From: Alentia gelatinosa
Lineage: Eukaryota; Annelida; Polychaeta; Phyllodocida; Polynoidae
Reading direction: 5' to 3'
Length of the DNA stretch: 64,000 nt
NCBI GenBank assembly: GCA_950022655.1
Contig: OX465584.1
Coordinates: 62,250,841-62,314,840, forward strand
Shown here: in pieces, positions 1-10,599 of the stretch
Layout of the letters: the number at the start of each line of letters is the position of its first letter
Numbering within the stretch: position 1 is the stretch's first letter
Position numbers and translations under genes: made by a program
The notes under the pieces: model-generated
Databases searched by the model: none
The model's input: only the letters and a program-made list of their open reading frames with translations
Told to the model about the DNA's origin: nothing

Positions 1-524
1 GTTTCTTGTTTATCTTTCGATGACGTATGTAGTACAGCGGATCCGCTGGCAACCAGCGAAAGCAGTTCAAGTTCTATGGACAGTTTGTTGTACAAAAACA
101 TGTTTTGTGATAATATTTGCTCATTTTCGAGCTTCACAGAATTATTGAACGCTTATTCTGGTTATCTGTCACTCTGGGATTCAAAGACTCCTCATTTTTT
201 AACAGATGTGAGGTCGCAAATGAATTTATCAGGTTGGCGATATATACGTCCAGGCCTTATATACGGACTGTATTTCGGGCTGTATTTCACACTGGCCAAA
301 TTGAGAGGAAATACCCTCTGCCCCCTCCGCTTCCCACCCCTTTGTGTTGGTAGAAGTACAGGTGTCCTCCGTAGGAATCCCTCCCCCAGCCCCCACACCA
401 CCCCCTGCCACCTCCCCCTGCCACCGCTCAGTGAAGCCCTGTTCACTGGACGTTATATATACGCCTACAGATGAGGTGTATACACACAGGGAATAGGACA
501 ACCTTGTATACGCAAAATAACTAC
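1..524. other. Left flank, no gene recognised
   Basis: No coding region is supportable. Short open frames on both strands overlap one another and show no domain. About 300-430 is strongly C-rich. The stretch around 240-300 and 440-515 carries TATACG-type motifs and a 'tgtatttcacac' segment that resemble parts of the 139-bp tandem repeats at 1252-1807, so this may be a degenerate relative of that family. Confidence 0.5.
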
Positions 525-897
525 TTAACCCTTTAAGGACGGCCTCCTATGGCAGACCTAAACACTTGGGGATGGCTACTAGAGACTATGTACAGTTCTA
601 GGGCACGGGGGCATTGTCATCTGTACTCAAAATTCGAAGGTTTATAACGTGATATAATCTATTATCCTTGATATTTTTATTTCTATCATTTAGAATTCGA
701 AAATATGAGGGTACACCTACATTCTGTAAAAATGTCAAGTTTATTGTTAAGATATGTCATTTTCAAAAACAATTTCATAAATATCCAGCAAATGATGCCT
801 TAAGGCATCATCTGCCCTCGGCTGGTTGATGCCTTAAGGCATCATCCGCCCCCAACCAGGTGATGCCTTAAGGCATCATCCGCCCTTAAAGGGTTAA
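525..897. mobile_element. TTAA-flanked MITE with palindromic subrepeats (copy A)
   Basis: The element (529-893, 365 bp) is bounded by TTAA on both sides (525-528 and 894-897). Its inverted ends read CCCTTTAAGGACGG on the left and, as reverse complement of the right end, CCCTTTAAGGGCGG. Near the right end are three copies of the 16-bp palindrome GATGCCTTAAGGCATC (794-809, 828-843, 862-877). No coding capacity. TTAA duplication and CCC-starting ends are typical of piggyBac-type non-autonomous elements; that assignment is inference. A second copy in the opposite orientation lies at 56938-57309. Confidence 0.85.
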
Positions 898-946
898 ATA
901 CACCGGGCACATTCATATGTAAACTGATGGTGTTCGTGTAGTGAAG

Positions 947-1140
947 GTTGTGCATGGGGATTGCCTTGTGTTGTCTTGGTTTGTAGTCTTATCCTCCAGT
1001 GCCCACTGGATGTGCATGTGTCACACTTTCAGCCCTGGGTTTCCTGTCAGTGTGATGTAGGTCTTACCTTGTGACAGGTGGTTTGCAATACTGCCCAAGG
1101 TCACACAGTGTAGGCAGAGGTACTCCACATATGACACATG
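947..1140. repeat. Diverged copy of a segment of the 19-kb unit
   Basis: This stretch is an old homologue of unit sequence at about 20423-20560 joined to about 21118-21155. It keeps the order 'tgcatgggga', 'gtagtctt', 'ggatgtg.atgtgt', 'ctgggtttcc.gtcag', 'cttgtgacagg.ggttt', then 'cacagtg.aggc.gaggtactc'. The roughly 560 bp that separate the two parts in the units, including the hairpin at 20568-20711, are absent. Confidence 0.7.
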
Positions 1141-1251
1141 TCTTCACTGCATGAAACTAACCAGTTTATTTCAATATACGCCATCGTGTAAATGCTTGAA
1201 TAGGATGTTTATTGACATGTTTTCATATATATACATCCATATTTCATGCCA

Positions 1252-1807
1252 GCATATTAGGCGTATACAAGACTGTTTCCTTTTGTACATGGACACGTCT
1301 TGGCTGTACTTCACACCAGGCGTATGCAAAAGGAAATATCCTCTGCGCTACATGTATATGCCAGTCATATACATGTTATATATGGCTGGGGCATATTAGG
1401 CATATAAAAGACTGTTTCCTTTTGTACATGGACACGTCTTGGATGTATTTCACACCAGGCGTATGCAAAAGGAAATATCCTCTGAGCTACATGTATATGC
1501 CAGTCGTATACATGTTATATATGGCTGGGGCATATTAGGCAAATAAAAGACTGTTTCCTTTTGTACATGGACGCGTCTTGGCTGTATTTCACACCAGGCG
1601 TATACAAAAGGAAATATCCTCTGCGCTACATGTATATGCAAGTCGTATACATGTTGTATATGGCTGGTGCATATTAGGCGTATAAAAGACTGTTTCCTTT
1701 TGTACATGGACATGTCTTGGCTGTATTTCACACCAGGCGTATACAAAAGGAAATATCCTCTGCGCGACATGTATATGCCAGTCGTATACATGTTATATAT
1801 GGCTGGC
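1252..1807. repeat. Four tandem 139-bp repeats with an internal inverted repeat
   Basis: Copies start at 1252, 1391, 1530 and 1669, at 'gcatattagg', an exact 139-bp spacing. Each contains 'gtttccttttgta' followed about 50 bp later by 'tacaaaaggaaat', so each monomer can fold into a hairpin. Differences are scattered substitutions such as catata/aaataa/gtataa after the first decamer. The open frames across it are by-products of the repetition. Confidence 0.9.
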
Positions 1808-1839
1808 ACAAATGTGTACGGATGAAAAATAAAAAAGGT

Positions 1840-2060
1840 TTGGCCCCCGCCACCTCCCACTGGTTTATGTTGGTAGAGTGGTCTTAGTGGGAAACCCTAT
1901 CCACCACCTAACCCCCACCTAACCCTCACCTAACCACTGCCTAACCCCCGCCAAACCCCAACCACAACCTCTACCACAACAGGTGGGAGGACTAGGACTT
2001 CTCCTGCTATAATCCATGTAATACATCAGAGGGGATGGCCGGGGGCCTACCTCCCGTCGC
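1840..2060. repeat. C-rich low-complexity tract with CCTAAC motifs
   Basis: About 1900-1960 is a degenerate run of 'cacctaaccc' units. It superficially recalls a telomeric CCCTAA strand but is irregular in period and composition. No gene seen. Confidence 0.6.
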
Positions 2061-3059
2061 CTCCCATGTTCTCAGTGGTATGTAGACATGATAATTTGAT
2101 TATTTGTAATTAATCAAATTATATACAATCAGATTTTACAAAAGTTCTATAATTATGATGGAGAATATAGGATTTTCCATAAAACACAGACTTGGAGGAT
2201 TGATGGCAAATAGAATACAAACAACTTTGCTGTCCATAGGCGCAGATATTCGGACAGTGGCATAAATAAAACTCCAACTGACCTAGAGCAGGGAGCTGTT
2301 TCAAAAGTCGGGAGGGTGCTAAACGAGAGTACTCACAGCCAAAGCGAGAGCTAACAATGGAACTTGAAGCGTCGCTGTCGAGGTGGAGGTGTCGCCCTCA
2401 CTGCACGAAAAGCACTATTTTACATATGTATGAGAAACGCGTCTAAAAGTAGGATTTTGCGTCTAGAAGTTCGACTTGTCATTGTCTCGTATACGCCTTA
2501 TCTAGTGGCGTATTTCTATTCGCGCTTTGCGCTTGTACAAACTTAAAGGTGTGAACCAGGCCGTGACAGATTATATTATGTATACGCCCACTACATGTCT
2601 AGAAGGTTTCCGTTCAAGTACAACTATTAGTTTGTATAAGGATTTTTCCCAATGCGACCGGGTAGACTAAATATATATTATCCGATTCACATATGTTAGT
2701 CTAACCCTTATATGAAATGTGGCCCAGACAGCTGCTTTTCAGACAATGAAATTGTCACTTTAATAAGGGAATTTCTTAGCATACCAAGGAAGAAACTCAT
2801 ATACATTTCAGGTACATACTAAATTTGTATTTACACAAATTTCTGTTTTTCCCCATCCTTCCCTTTTTGTCCAATAAATAAAAATGGCTTAACAAATTTG
2901 CTCACACCTTTAGACCTTTTCACTAAAATGACATTTTCATTATGAGAAATATAAATACAAAATATAGCGAATATCTATTAATGACGATTGGTTATTATTG
3001 ATTATCACAGTTAGCATCTGCCTGCACCTTTGTCTAATTTGACGTTCCACTATATTACT

Positions 3060-3330
3060 GCAATCACAATATTATAATCATTACAGATCAGACATTAAAA
3101 TCACCTATCTCAATAAACATAATTCTAATCACAGTATCCATCTACACACTCATTGTAATAAAAGAAATTGTCATTCTATTATACTATTCTAATCACAGCG
3201 TCCTAGCACAAACATGATACTGGGTATATCAATAAAATTGAGATTCTACTATACTATACCAATGACAATATACTCTAATCATTATACATTGAAATCATCG
3301 TTTTCAGTAGCACCATCAAGCAGGTACAGC
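3060..3330. repeat. Degenerate AT-rich repeat block, copy 1
   Basis: Motifs such as 'tactattctaatcacag' and 'cattatacattgaaatca' recur here and at 4240-4600. In particular 3248-3315 and 4256-4322 align over about 65 bp ('ctataccaatgacaatatact..aatcattatacattgaaatca'). It lies inside the 2288-4832 element. Confidence 0.65.
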
Positions 3331-3365
3331 GAAATATAAGCAAACAAAAAATCTATAGATAGTTT

Positions 3366-3880
3366 AGTATCGAAACTCTGTATTAGGTGGATAATAAACT
3401 GCTTTATTACCCACCTAATACGCAGCCTCCACACCAATCCCATGTAGCCAACAGATCATGACTTACTCAGTAGATTCTGGCAAGCTTGAAAAATAATCTA
3501 TAGACTCCATAGGTTTAGTATGGAGACTCTGTATTAGGTGGGTTATAAACTGCTAATTATTATATACGTGTTCAGTCTGAGCAGTGCCATACATGCCATT
3601 CAATAAAGATTTTTGTATGGCACTCCCGGAACTATTTCTGTCCAACATGACAGGAGAGATCGGCGGCCATTTTGTTTTTCTTCGATTAACTGAATTCAAA
3701 GTACTGAATCCCAGTAGAATTATGGGGTAAATTACTGAAAATAAATGAAATATTTATTTTTTCCAAATTGAAAACGGTTGAATAGGAATTACCCACCTAA
3801 TACGGAGTCTCCACACTAATCCCATGTAGCCAACAGATCATGACTGACTGAGTAGATTCTGGCAAGCCGGAATCTACTCA
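3366..3880. repeat. Paired subrepeats flanking a unique core
   Basis: 'cccatgtagccaacagatca' with flanking sequence occurs at about 3438-3485 and 3819-3867. 'gtattaggtgg' occurs at about 3381 and 3531 and inverted as 'cccacctaatac'. These form direct and inverted subrepeats inside the 2.5-kb element. Confidence 0.6.
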
Positions 3881-4239
3881 GTAGAATAAGTCTTTTTTCA
3901 GCCGTTGACCAGGCTAGAACACGACTGACGAGCAAGTTTTTCCCATGGTATGAAGCCGAACCAACACACTAGCACATAGCTTAGGTTCCTTGATCCATTC
4001 GACGGCAGAATTTATAACAAGAATATGGCTTTTTTTCATATTACAGGCATAACTACAATCTCAGAAAAATATGCACAGTCCATGCGTGACATTTGTCAGA
4101 CCCTTGAAAATGTTGTCCAAATATTTCGGCCAAAGGTGTGTAATAAATACTACATAATTTCTTGTAAGAAGGTGGCAGCCCTGCGACCTGCATAGTAGCA
4201 ATACCCACATATTAAATAATCATTCATGATCATATCATT

Positions 4240-4600
4240 CTAACTATAGATTGGACTATACTATACCAATGACAATATACTATAATCATTATACATTGAA
4301 ATCACCGTTTTGAACAGCACCATTCTCAACATCACATTATTCAACATAATTATAATCACAGTACCCGTCATGCCACTCTTTGTATCAAAAGAAATAGAGA
4401 TTATACTATACTATTCTAATCACAGTACACTCGAATCATCTTACATTGAAATCACCATGTTAATTATCACAGTTTTCACCATTGTATTTTTCATCAAAAA
4501 TCCAATCATGGTATCAATCAAAACACTGATTGTACTAAAATAATATGCCATTCTACTATGCCATTTTAATCAAAATACACTCTAATCATCCTACATTCAA
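4240..4600. repeat. Degenerate AT-rich repeat block, copy 2
   Basis: Second array of the motif block described at 3060-3330. The 77-codon frame here is low-complexity (rich in Ile, Thr and Val) and is explained by the repeat. Confidence 0.6.
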
Positions 4601-4832
4601 CCCACCCGCCATCCATCCCAGAAGCCACACAGTGGAATGATAAAAACACTCTAAGTATCTTAAATTAAAATCACCCGCCATCCACCCAAGAAGCCTCAGA
4701 GATCTCTATTGGGAATTGGTAGTGGTTTTCCTGCCACTTTGATTCAAAGTGCCGCTCGCTATTGCGACCTCTTGCTTTGAATGTGACGTACCACAGGGGA
4801 GACTTCACTCAACTTTTGAAACAGCTCCCAGG

Positions 4833-6654
4833 ACTTGTACAGAACCAGGCATACACACTAGATGACTAAAATGGGCTGACTATGGATTGTCTAGCCAATA
4901 GTCGTCATGTTGTGCTCAACAATACAACATTGTCTACAAAGGACATCAACCAAAAGATTTTCTGAAGTGTTTACACTTTTTATCTGCACCAATGTCTAGC
5001 AAGTGACAGCTGAATGTCGTCAGGTGGTACAAAATTCAAGAATTGCTGCCTATAATTGGTGACTCATGGCCTTTGGTCAGGGGTGGTCATTGCCCCCCCT
5101 GGTGACACACTTCACCACTCAGCGCACCCGTGCGCCACCTGTCGCTTTCTCTCTGCACCGCTCGTCAACCTCCGAAACCAGCGCACTCAGATCTGCCTCA
5201 TACTTCGCTCTGCACACGCACCGTACAGACATACCCTTTTTTCTACCCACCCACCCTCACCACTTTCTCCTACTCACTTCACTCGTAGGGCAATTATATT
5301 ATTATTATTACTTTATTACACACTTATGTAATAACTCATAATAACTATATTTATTATTTCATATTCATTATAATTGACATCAAACATATATATATGTTAA
5401 TTATCTATTATCATTGTTATTATCAATATTCATGGTAATAATGTATTATCACTTATTCACATTAATAAGACCTTATAAAATTAAATAAAATTTGATTAGC
5501 CCACTCCGGCTTTCTCTTTGTTCATCCAGGGATATGGGGTAATGGTCCTGTGTAAATGCTAGGTAACATATATGATTCCAAATAGAATAATTTTACGCAG
5601 TCCTGAGGAGACTTATAGACAAGGAGATTAGACTTATGTAAACTGAATTGTTCATGCTCTTCAAACTCCGAGTGAGGGACGTTTGTAAAGATCTGCAGTC
5701 GTTACTACTGGTTTTAGGCCAGCATTGATATTAATAATGAATATATTGGAGAAATTCTAAAGACGCCCCTAACCAAGATGGCTGCCAGTGACCCGTATCT
5801 ACTCCTCCCCTAAATTTAGAACTTATTCATCCTCTCCGCGGCTTTGGACCCAGTAGTTATTTATAAAAACTTCCTCCTGGGGAGAAGGTGGGCGTTGGGA
5901 GTAAGTGACACTGAGTGAACCACCTTACTGGCACATCAGTCCAAATATTTTGTTGTATTCTTGTTTGTCCACACTAAACCTAAACTTTATGCGACATGAG
6001 TAGGCAGGTGATGTAGTACTAGTACAATGCCCGATTCTAGTTGTATATGAAATCTACCTGTTCTGAACTGAATCCATACAAAATCAATAAAAAACCATTA
6101 CTTTATATTCTGTGTCATAGATACCTAGTGTAAAGTGGGATTCACACAATGGGATTGGGGTGTCCTACAGTCTCAGGGTAACATGGCAGATTCCATTCAC
6201 ATGGGAAGACTTGACAGGTACATAGTCCCACCCCTACACCCCTACACAGGGTACACAGGGTACACAGTCTCCGACACAGGGTACTTCCTCATGTGAATCG
6301 GTGTTTTTTTCTGACCACTGAGACTTATAGATTGGGAAGAATGTGAGAAATACATTTGTCTCACCAAAGTGCCCCTCTAAATTATAAACCTGTTTAAAGT
6401 CCAAATCTCATGAGATTCTGTTCCTTCTTAGGAGTGATTGTCGCCGACAATTGCAAGGGGAAAAAGTTGTCTCAGCAAAATGGAACCCTGTCATTCACAC
6501 GAGGAGATTGTGTTCCGGTACCGAATCTCAACAAGATTTGTCTCAGACAAACGCTCTGTGAGGTACTTGAATCCCACTGTGTGAGGTCTGTGTTGTATAC
6601 ATTCGTAGTAATTAGTTTTTAATAAAGACCTGCCACTGAGCTGATATATGATAC
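4833..6654. other. Left flank between transposons, no gene recognised
   Basis: No supportable coding region. About 5090-5290 is pyrimidine-rich and ends in an ATT-type run (5297-5320), which could be the tail of a retroposed SINE, but no tRNA-like head was found. At 6130-6585 'gtgggattcacaca' and, inverted, 'tgaatcccactgtgtga' face each other, suggesting a degraded foldback element. Confidence 0.5.
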
Positions 6655-7176
6655 CCTGGGCCTGTTTTTCAGCCAAGATAACCGATATGTAAGACATCTC
6701 ACAGCTGTCAGTGTACTATAGAGAAGACATCTTAGGGGATCGGCCAGTGATTCTCGCTCACTGACACTTAGACTGCAGCCAGGGCTGCTAGTCACGACAG
6801 TCTTAGGGTCACGTGGTCCAAAATGTCTTAGACCTAAGACATCTATGGTTATGTCGTACCAAATGCGGAAATTCTCCTCACGTAGGAATTAAGCAATCAA
6901 ATTTTACCATGAGTGAGGGATACATATAACGTATAATCATACTAAATATGAAAAAGGTTGGCTGCCCTGATCGACACTGGCTTTCCACTCCCAGTTACAA
7001 GCTACCCTGAAGCTGGTGCTGGTACAGTTCTATACCTGTCTTAGGTTAGCACATTTTTCGCGGCGAATTTCTAAAGGACGGCGGCCATTTTCTATCCTCC
7101 AAACTGTCTTCCACTCGCAGAGACATCTTAGGTTATCGTTGGGCGATTATGTTTTGACTGAAAAACAGGGCCCTGG
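6655..7176. mobile_element. CCTGG-flanked MITE; tandem array starts inside it
   Basis: The element (6660-7171, 512 bp) has identical 5-bp flanks CCTGG (6655-6659 and 7172-7176). The left end reads GCCTGTTTTTCAGCCAAGAT; the right end, reverse-complemented, reads GCCCTGTTTTTCAGTCAAAA. Subterminal blocks ('agacatctta', 'gcggccattttctatcctc') recur in the 14774-16172 element, so both belong to one family. Only the right ~105 bp recurs at the head of units 2, 3 and 4. Confidence 0.85.
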
Positions 7177-7559
7177 TCTCATTTGTTTGTAAAGCTTCAG
7201 TACAGGTGGTATATTCTGAATACTACAATAGCCTTACTAACAGTGCTATACAATGTAGAGAATATCTACAATTGCTTGTAAGAAAGCAAATGCAACTGAT
7301 TAATTTATGCTCATGAGTTTTCTACTTGAATGTAAATGTTTGATAATTGTGTTGATTTTATGCTTTCTTTATGTTCCACTTTGTAGATGGAAATCGCAAA
7401 CAAAGTATTTAACACTGTCTCAGCTGTAAATAAAACCTTTTTTTAATGTGATATGATCTCAAAGATATAATTCTCACCGTGAGGTACACGATCCCAGTGT
7501 CTAAACTGTCTGGTATGCCTAGCCTCTCAATGTGTAAAGGGATGATTTATAATTGTTTT

Positions 7560-8605
7560 ATCAGTTTTATTCTAATTGTAACAAAGGAGAGCAACTGCAT
7601 TTGTATTCTGCCGGGAGGTCTGCAATCATTTTAAGTAGAGATGTGTCAGGCTCATCTTGATTTTGCTGTTCATTGGTGCACGACAGTGTAAATCTGGGAA
7701 GGTTGAACAGAATCACATACATATCAGACATTCTCACTGCGAGTGTCTTCTGGTTCACTTCCAACAACAACCTTTAATAGGACTACATAGGTATTTCATT
7801 TGAAAAGACATACTCATAGGTAATTATATAGAACTGCATAGAGAATCGTATGAATACACAATATTCCACAAGTTTGGAAGGGCCGCAATCTTCATCGAGG
7901 CGAATCCGAGTGACGATTACAGCACTTTCAAATGAGTGGAGTATTGTTTATTTTACGATTCGAGTGCGGTTCTGGATTTATCTCACCCCTTTCAAAGTTA
8001 GGGTAGTTGAAATTTCTTGTCTTGTCTTGTCATCTCTCTGAAATTCTGGCCGCTGATTGGTCAATCGCCTATAACGTCATCTCATATTCACTACACCACG
8101 ATCATGGCGTAGTATTGTCACTTTATCTGGGTGGTCGTTGAGTATTTTTTTCCAATGTTATTCCTATGGCTACACTTGTACCAGGCGTGAGATAAACTAG
8201 TAGGATTTTACGGTTATTCATATTTTATCAATAGATTTATTACCTACCTATCACAAAGCTTCGGATTTCATTAGAGGACTTTTATATTCTGCCGGGAGGT
8301 CTGCAATCATTTTAATTAGAGATATGTCAGGCTCATCTTGATTTTGCTGTTTATTGGTGCCTGACAGTGTAAATCTGGGAAGGTTGAGCAGAATCACATA
8401 CATATCAGACATTCTCACTGCGAGTGTCTTCTGGTTCACTTCCATCAACAACCTTTGATAGGACTACATAGGCATTTCATTCGAAAAGACATACTCATAG
8501 GTAATTACATAGAACTGCATAGAGATTTTATGGTCATTCATATTTTATCAATAGATTTATTACTTACCTATCACAAACCTTCAGATTTCATTAGAGGACT
8601 TATCA
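7560..8605. repeat. Duplicated ~240-bp motif upstream of the transporter gene
   Basis: The blocks 7605-7850 and 8283-8525 are close copies, and a third diverged copy lies at about 17920-18110. A second motif ('ttcatattttatcaatagattt' region) also occurs twice, at 8214-8281 and 8532-8601. On the minus strand both main copies hold a 66-67 codon frame without indels between them (7567-7770 and 8251-8451; EVNQKTLAVRMSDMYVIL at the start). The plus strand is also open. No domain is recognised, so I treat this as a repeat rather than a gene. Homologous pairs are at about 27008-27211/27692-27892 and 46481-46684/47165-47365. Confidence 0.8.
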
Positions 8606-8922
8606 TACACCTATTCCAGAGTCTCTAGTGAAAATATGGTTTTGAAAAATGTCTTCATTCTCACGGAAGGAATAGATCATCTGCCACGTCTTACACATCC
8701 TCTAGTAAAACTTCATTTAAAGTGTATTTACTTATTAGAGTTTGGGTAACTATGAGATATAGAAGCTAGAGACTTATGGTATACACAAACCTAGCTTGGA
8801 TGTAAACCTAAAAATACTCTTCAGTTTGTCCTGTGATAATTTATTTATTTGATGATCTATGCGCTAATGACATTTCATTTTGCTTTTGATGAAATGTTAT
8901 TCTAAAGTCTCTGTTTATCAGT

Positions 8923-9984
8923 ATGAATATTCAAACATTTCAGAGAAATCCTATCAAGATGATGTCTGGAAGGAAGGCCCTCCATGGCTATGGCTATCTA
9001 GCTATCATCATTGTCTTCTGGGTCAGTTCAAGTACTGCTGTGCAACTTCTTCAGAGGGAAGTCCCTGACTTCGAATTGAGCCTCTTCAGGTACCTTGGTG
9101 GGATGATTCTGTCTGCAGCTTCCCTTTGCTTCTACAGCAAGGAAAACCTTGCAATATCAAAGGAGCAATATCCCTATATTCTTTTAATGTCTATATCTAC
9201 TTTGGGATTCAATATTTTCTTCTTTTATGCAAACTCTATTCTTCCACTGACCCACGTGGCAGGACTAACTCAAGCCTCTCGATGCATATCAATCTGCATT
9301 GCCTCAAAAATATTTCTGAAGGAAAAGCAGAAGAGTATAACTATTCTTTCCATCTTCGGAGGTTCACTTGGGAGTTTGTTTCTAGTACAGCCTTGGCTTG
9401 ACTTTACAAATGGATTTACACCAGGATTTCTTGAACTGCATACAGGATCTATGAACATGTCAAATGACCTGAGTAATGTAACAGTTAATCATACCATTCA
9501 AATGGTATTCTCAAATTATCCTTGGATTTTACCAAGTGGTTACCTAGCAGTGTTTTTTGCTGCCATTTCTGACACTCCATTTTTCTTCTCTGCAGGTATT
9601 TACCTGAAGAATGTGAATCCTGCATTATTAATGTTTCTGACATCTTCATTTTGTGTTCCATCCAGTCTGGTGCTTTCAATGTATTTAGAACAACCTGTTT
9701 TGCTCACAAATCCATATTCTATTATGTTGGTGTCCATACATGTGGTCAGCACTACAGTAGCAATTCTTGCAGAAGTGAAAGCTTGTCAACTGATCAATCC
9801 AACACAAGTGACTATATTTGAAAGTCTTACAACCATAGGAAATTTATTGCCTCAGTACACCATACTAAGTGCACATTTGTATGGAAGAAAGAATGCCTTA
9901 GAAGTAATTGGCTGCATTATCTTGACTGCATCAGTGTGTTTAAATGGGCTTCTATCCACTGATGATGAAACACGTTTAGTTTGA
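8923..9984 (+). CDS. DMT/EamA (SLC35-like) 10-TM transporter, copy 1
   Basis: A 353-residue integral membrane protein of the drug/metabolite transporter superfamily (two EamA halves, roughly residues 25-157 and 205-345). Ten hydrophobic segments are visible at about 24-44, 52-71, 84-103, 111-131, 139-157, 204-227, 233-255, 264-288, 293-319 and 325-346, the usual SLC35/EamA count and length. The loop 158-203 holds three N-glycosylation sequons (N178, N185, N189). TM4 carries 'GLTQASRCISICIASKIFLKE', the end-of-half signature region common in this family. The start is the first ATG after an in-frame TGA 11 codons upstream. The pyrimidine-rich 'tctctgtttatcag' just before it could be a 3' splice site of a 5' UTR intron. 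The coding part is intronless, so a retrogene origin is possible. Substrate and membrane are unknown. Differs from copy 2 only by Met194 (Ile in copy 2) and two silent changes. Confidence 0.85.
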   Translation: MNIQTFQRNPIKMMSGRKALHGYGYLAIIIVFWVSSSTAVQLLQREVPDFELSLFRYLGGMILSAASLCFYSKENLAISKEQYPYILLMSISTLGFNIFFFYANSILPLTHVAGLTQASRCISICIASKIFLKEKQKSITILSIFGGSLGSLFLVQPWLDFTNGFTPGFLELHTGSMNMSNDLSNVTVNHTIQMVFSNYPWILPSGYLAVFFAAISDTPFFFSAGIYLKNVNPALLMFLTSSFCVPSSLVLSMYLEQPVLLTNPYSIMLVSIHVVSTTVAILAEVKACQLINPTQVTIFESLTTIGNLLPQYTILSAHLYGRKNALEVIGCIILTASVCLNGLLSTDDETRLV

Positions 9985-10039
9985 CAAGGACATTAGTAAA
10001 CCTTTACCCCCAACTTGCTAAAAAAACAAGAGAGAGACA

Positions 10040-10522
10040 ATGGTTGGAGAATTTAAAAATCAATCTTTGACCATCACTTCGCTGCCTAGATATGTGTGCA
10101 TACCAGGAAGATAGGTACCTAGACTTTTGTAGGAGGCACACCCTTACCCCTTTTCCCACGTCTAATCAAACATTAATTAGGTATGTGACTTATAGATCTA
10201 TCAACATGCTTAAACTTTTGTTTTTAAAGCAATACTTGGGAGCAATTTAACATTTGTACAAAGGGAGGCATTACATGACGCACTCAAAGATAATTATCCT
10301 CTACATCTGATTCTAAGAAGGGCAAGGAGAACAATGGGAGATAGGGTGTGCCGCAAAGATCCTGTGACACCAGACTTGCTGTTAACCTTGGTAAATGCCT
10401 TGAATATTCTATCACTGAGGTTGCCGGTGATATGGACTGCAGCCCAAATTATGTTTTATGGCCTCCTGAGATGGTCAAAAGTGCTACCAACATCAGCAAA
10501 AGTTCCTAGACCACTATCGTGA
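10040..10522 (+). pseudogene. Tyrosine recombinase fragment (Crypton/DIRS type), unit 1
   Basis: Two frames together resemble the N-terminal core-binding and early catalytic region of eukaryotic tyrosine recombinases. The first contains 'CAYQEDRYLDFCRRHTLTPF' and 'NQTLIRYVTYRS', then 'FLKQYLGAI'. After a frameshift near 10275 the second runs 'ALKDNYPLHL', 'RRARRTMGDR', 'KDPVTPDLLL' and 'AAQIMFYGLLRWSKVLPTS'. The Arg of GLLR is where the first catalytic Arg normally lies. The downstream H-x-x-R and Tyr motifs are missing. An in-frame TGA interrupts the first part in units 1 and 3. The remnant starts within about 60 bp of the transporter stop codon and is retained in all three units. Confidence 0.75.
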
Positions 10523-10599
10523 CCTGTGCCGACGGGACATAATGGTACCACCAGAATGACTGTCAATGACAATCAGACAGTCAAAGATGGACAAGTTCC

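Larger units (their letters stand above)
2288..4832. mobile_element. 2.5-kb TIR element without coding capacity
   Basis: Perfect 18-bp inverted ends GGGAGCTGTTTCAAAAGT lie at 2291-2308 and, inverted, at 4812-4829. If the two outer G bases belong to the target, the flanks are GCAGG (2288-2292) and CCAGG (4828-4832), close to the CCWGG flanks of other elements here, and the element proper starts GAGCTGTTTC. The interior is AT-rich with no transposase frame, so the element would be non-autonomous, or two nested elements. Confidence 0.6.

Noticed and set aside
1252..1807. CRISPR-like regular repeats
   Set aside because: Repeats are contiguous 139-bp monomers without spacers, in a eukaryotic context.
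1151..1860. Overlapping frames of 82-136 codons
   Set aside because: Created by the 139-bp tandem repeat; the peptide repeats with it and shows no domain.
1900..1965. Interstitial telomere (CCCTAA) tract
   Set aside because: Period and composition are irregular; CCTAAC motifs are embedded in general C-rich low-complexity sequence.
5056..5341. Two 91-codon frames in the left flank
   Set aside because: Overlapping frames in pyrimidine-rich sequence, no recognisable domain, not conserved in the units.
6128..6585. Possible foldback element with 'gtgggattca' inverted ends
   Set aside because: Only about 11 paired bases at each end, no target duplication and no second copy; left as part of the flank description.
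9126..9401. 91-codon frame within the transporter gene (+1 frame), and minus-strand frames there
   Set aside because: Shadows of the 353-codon gene; no independent support.
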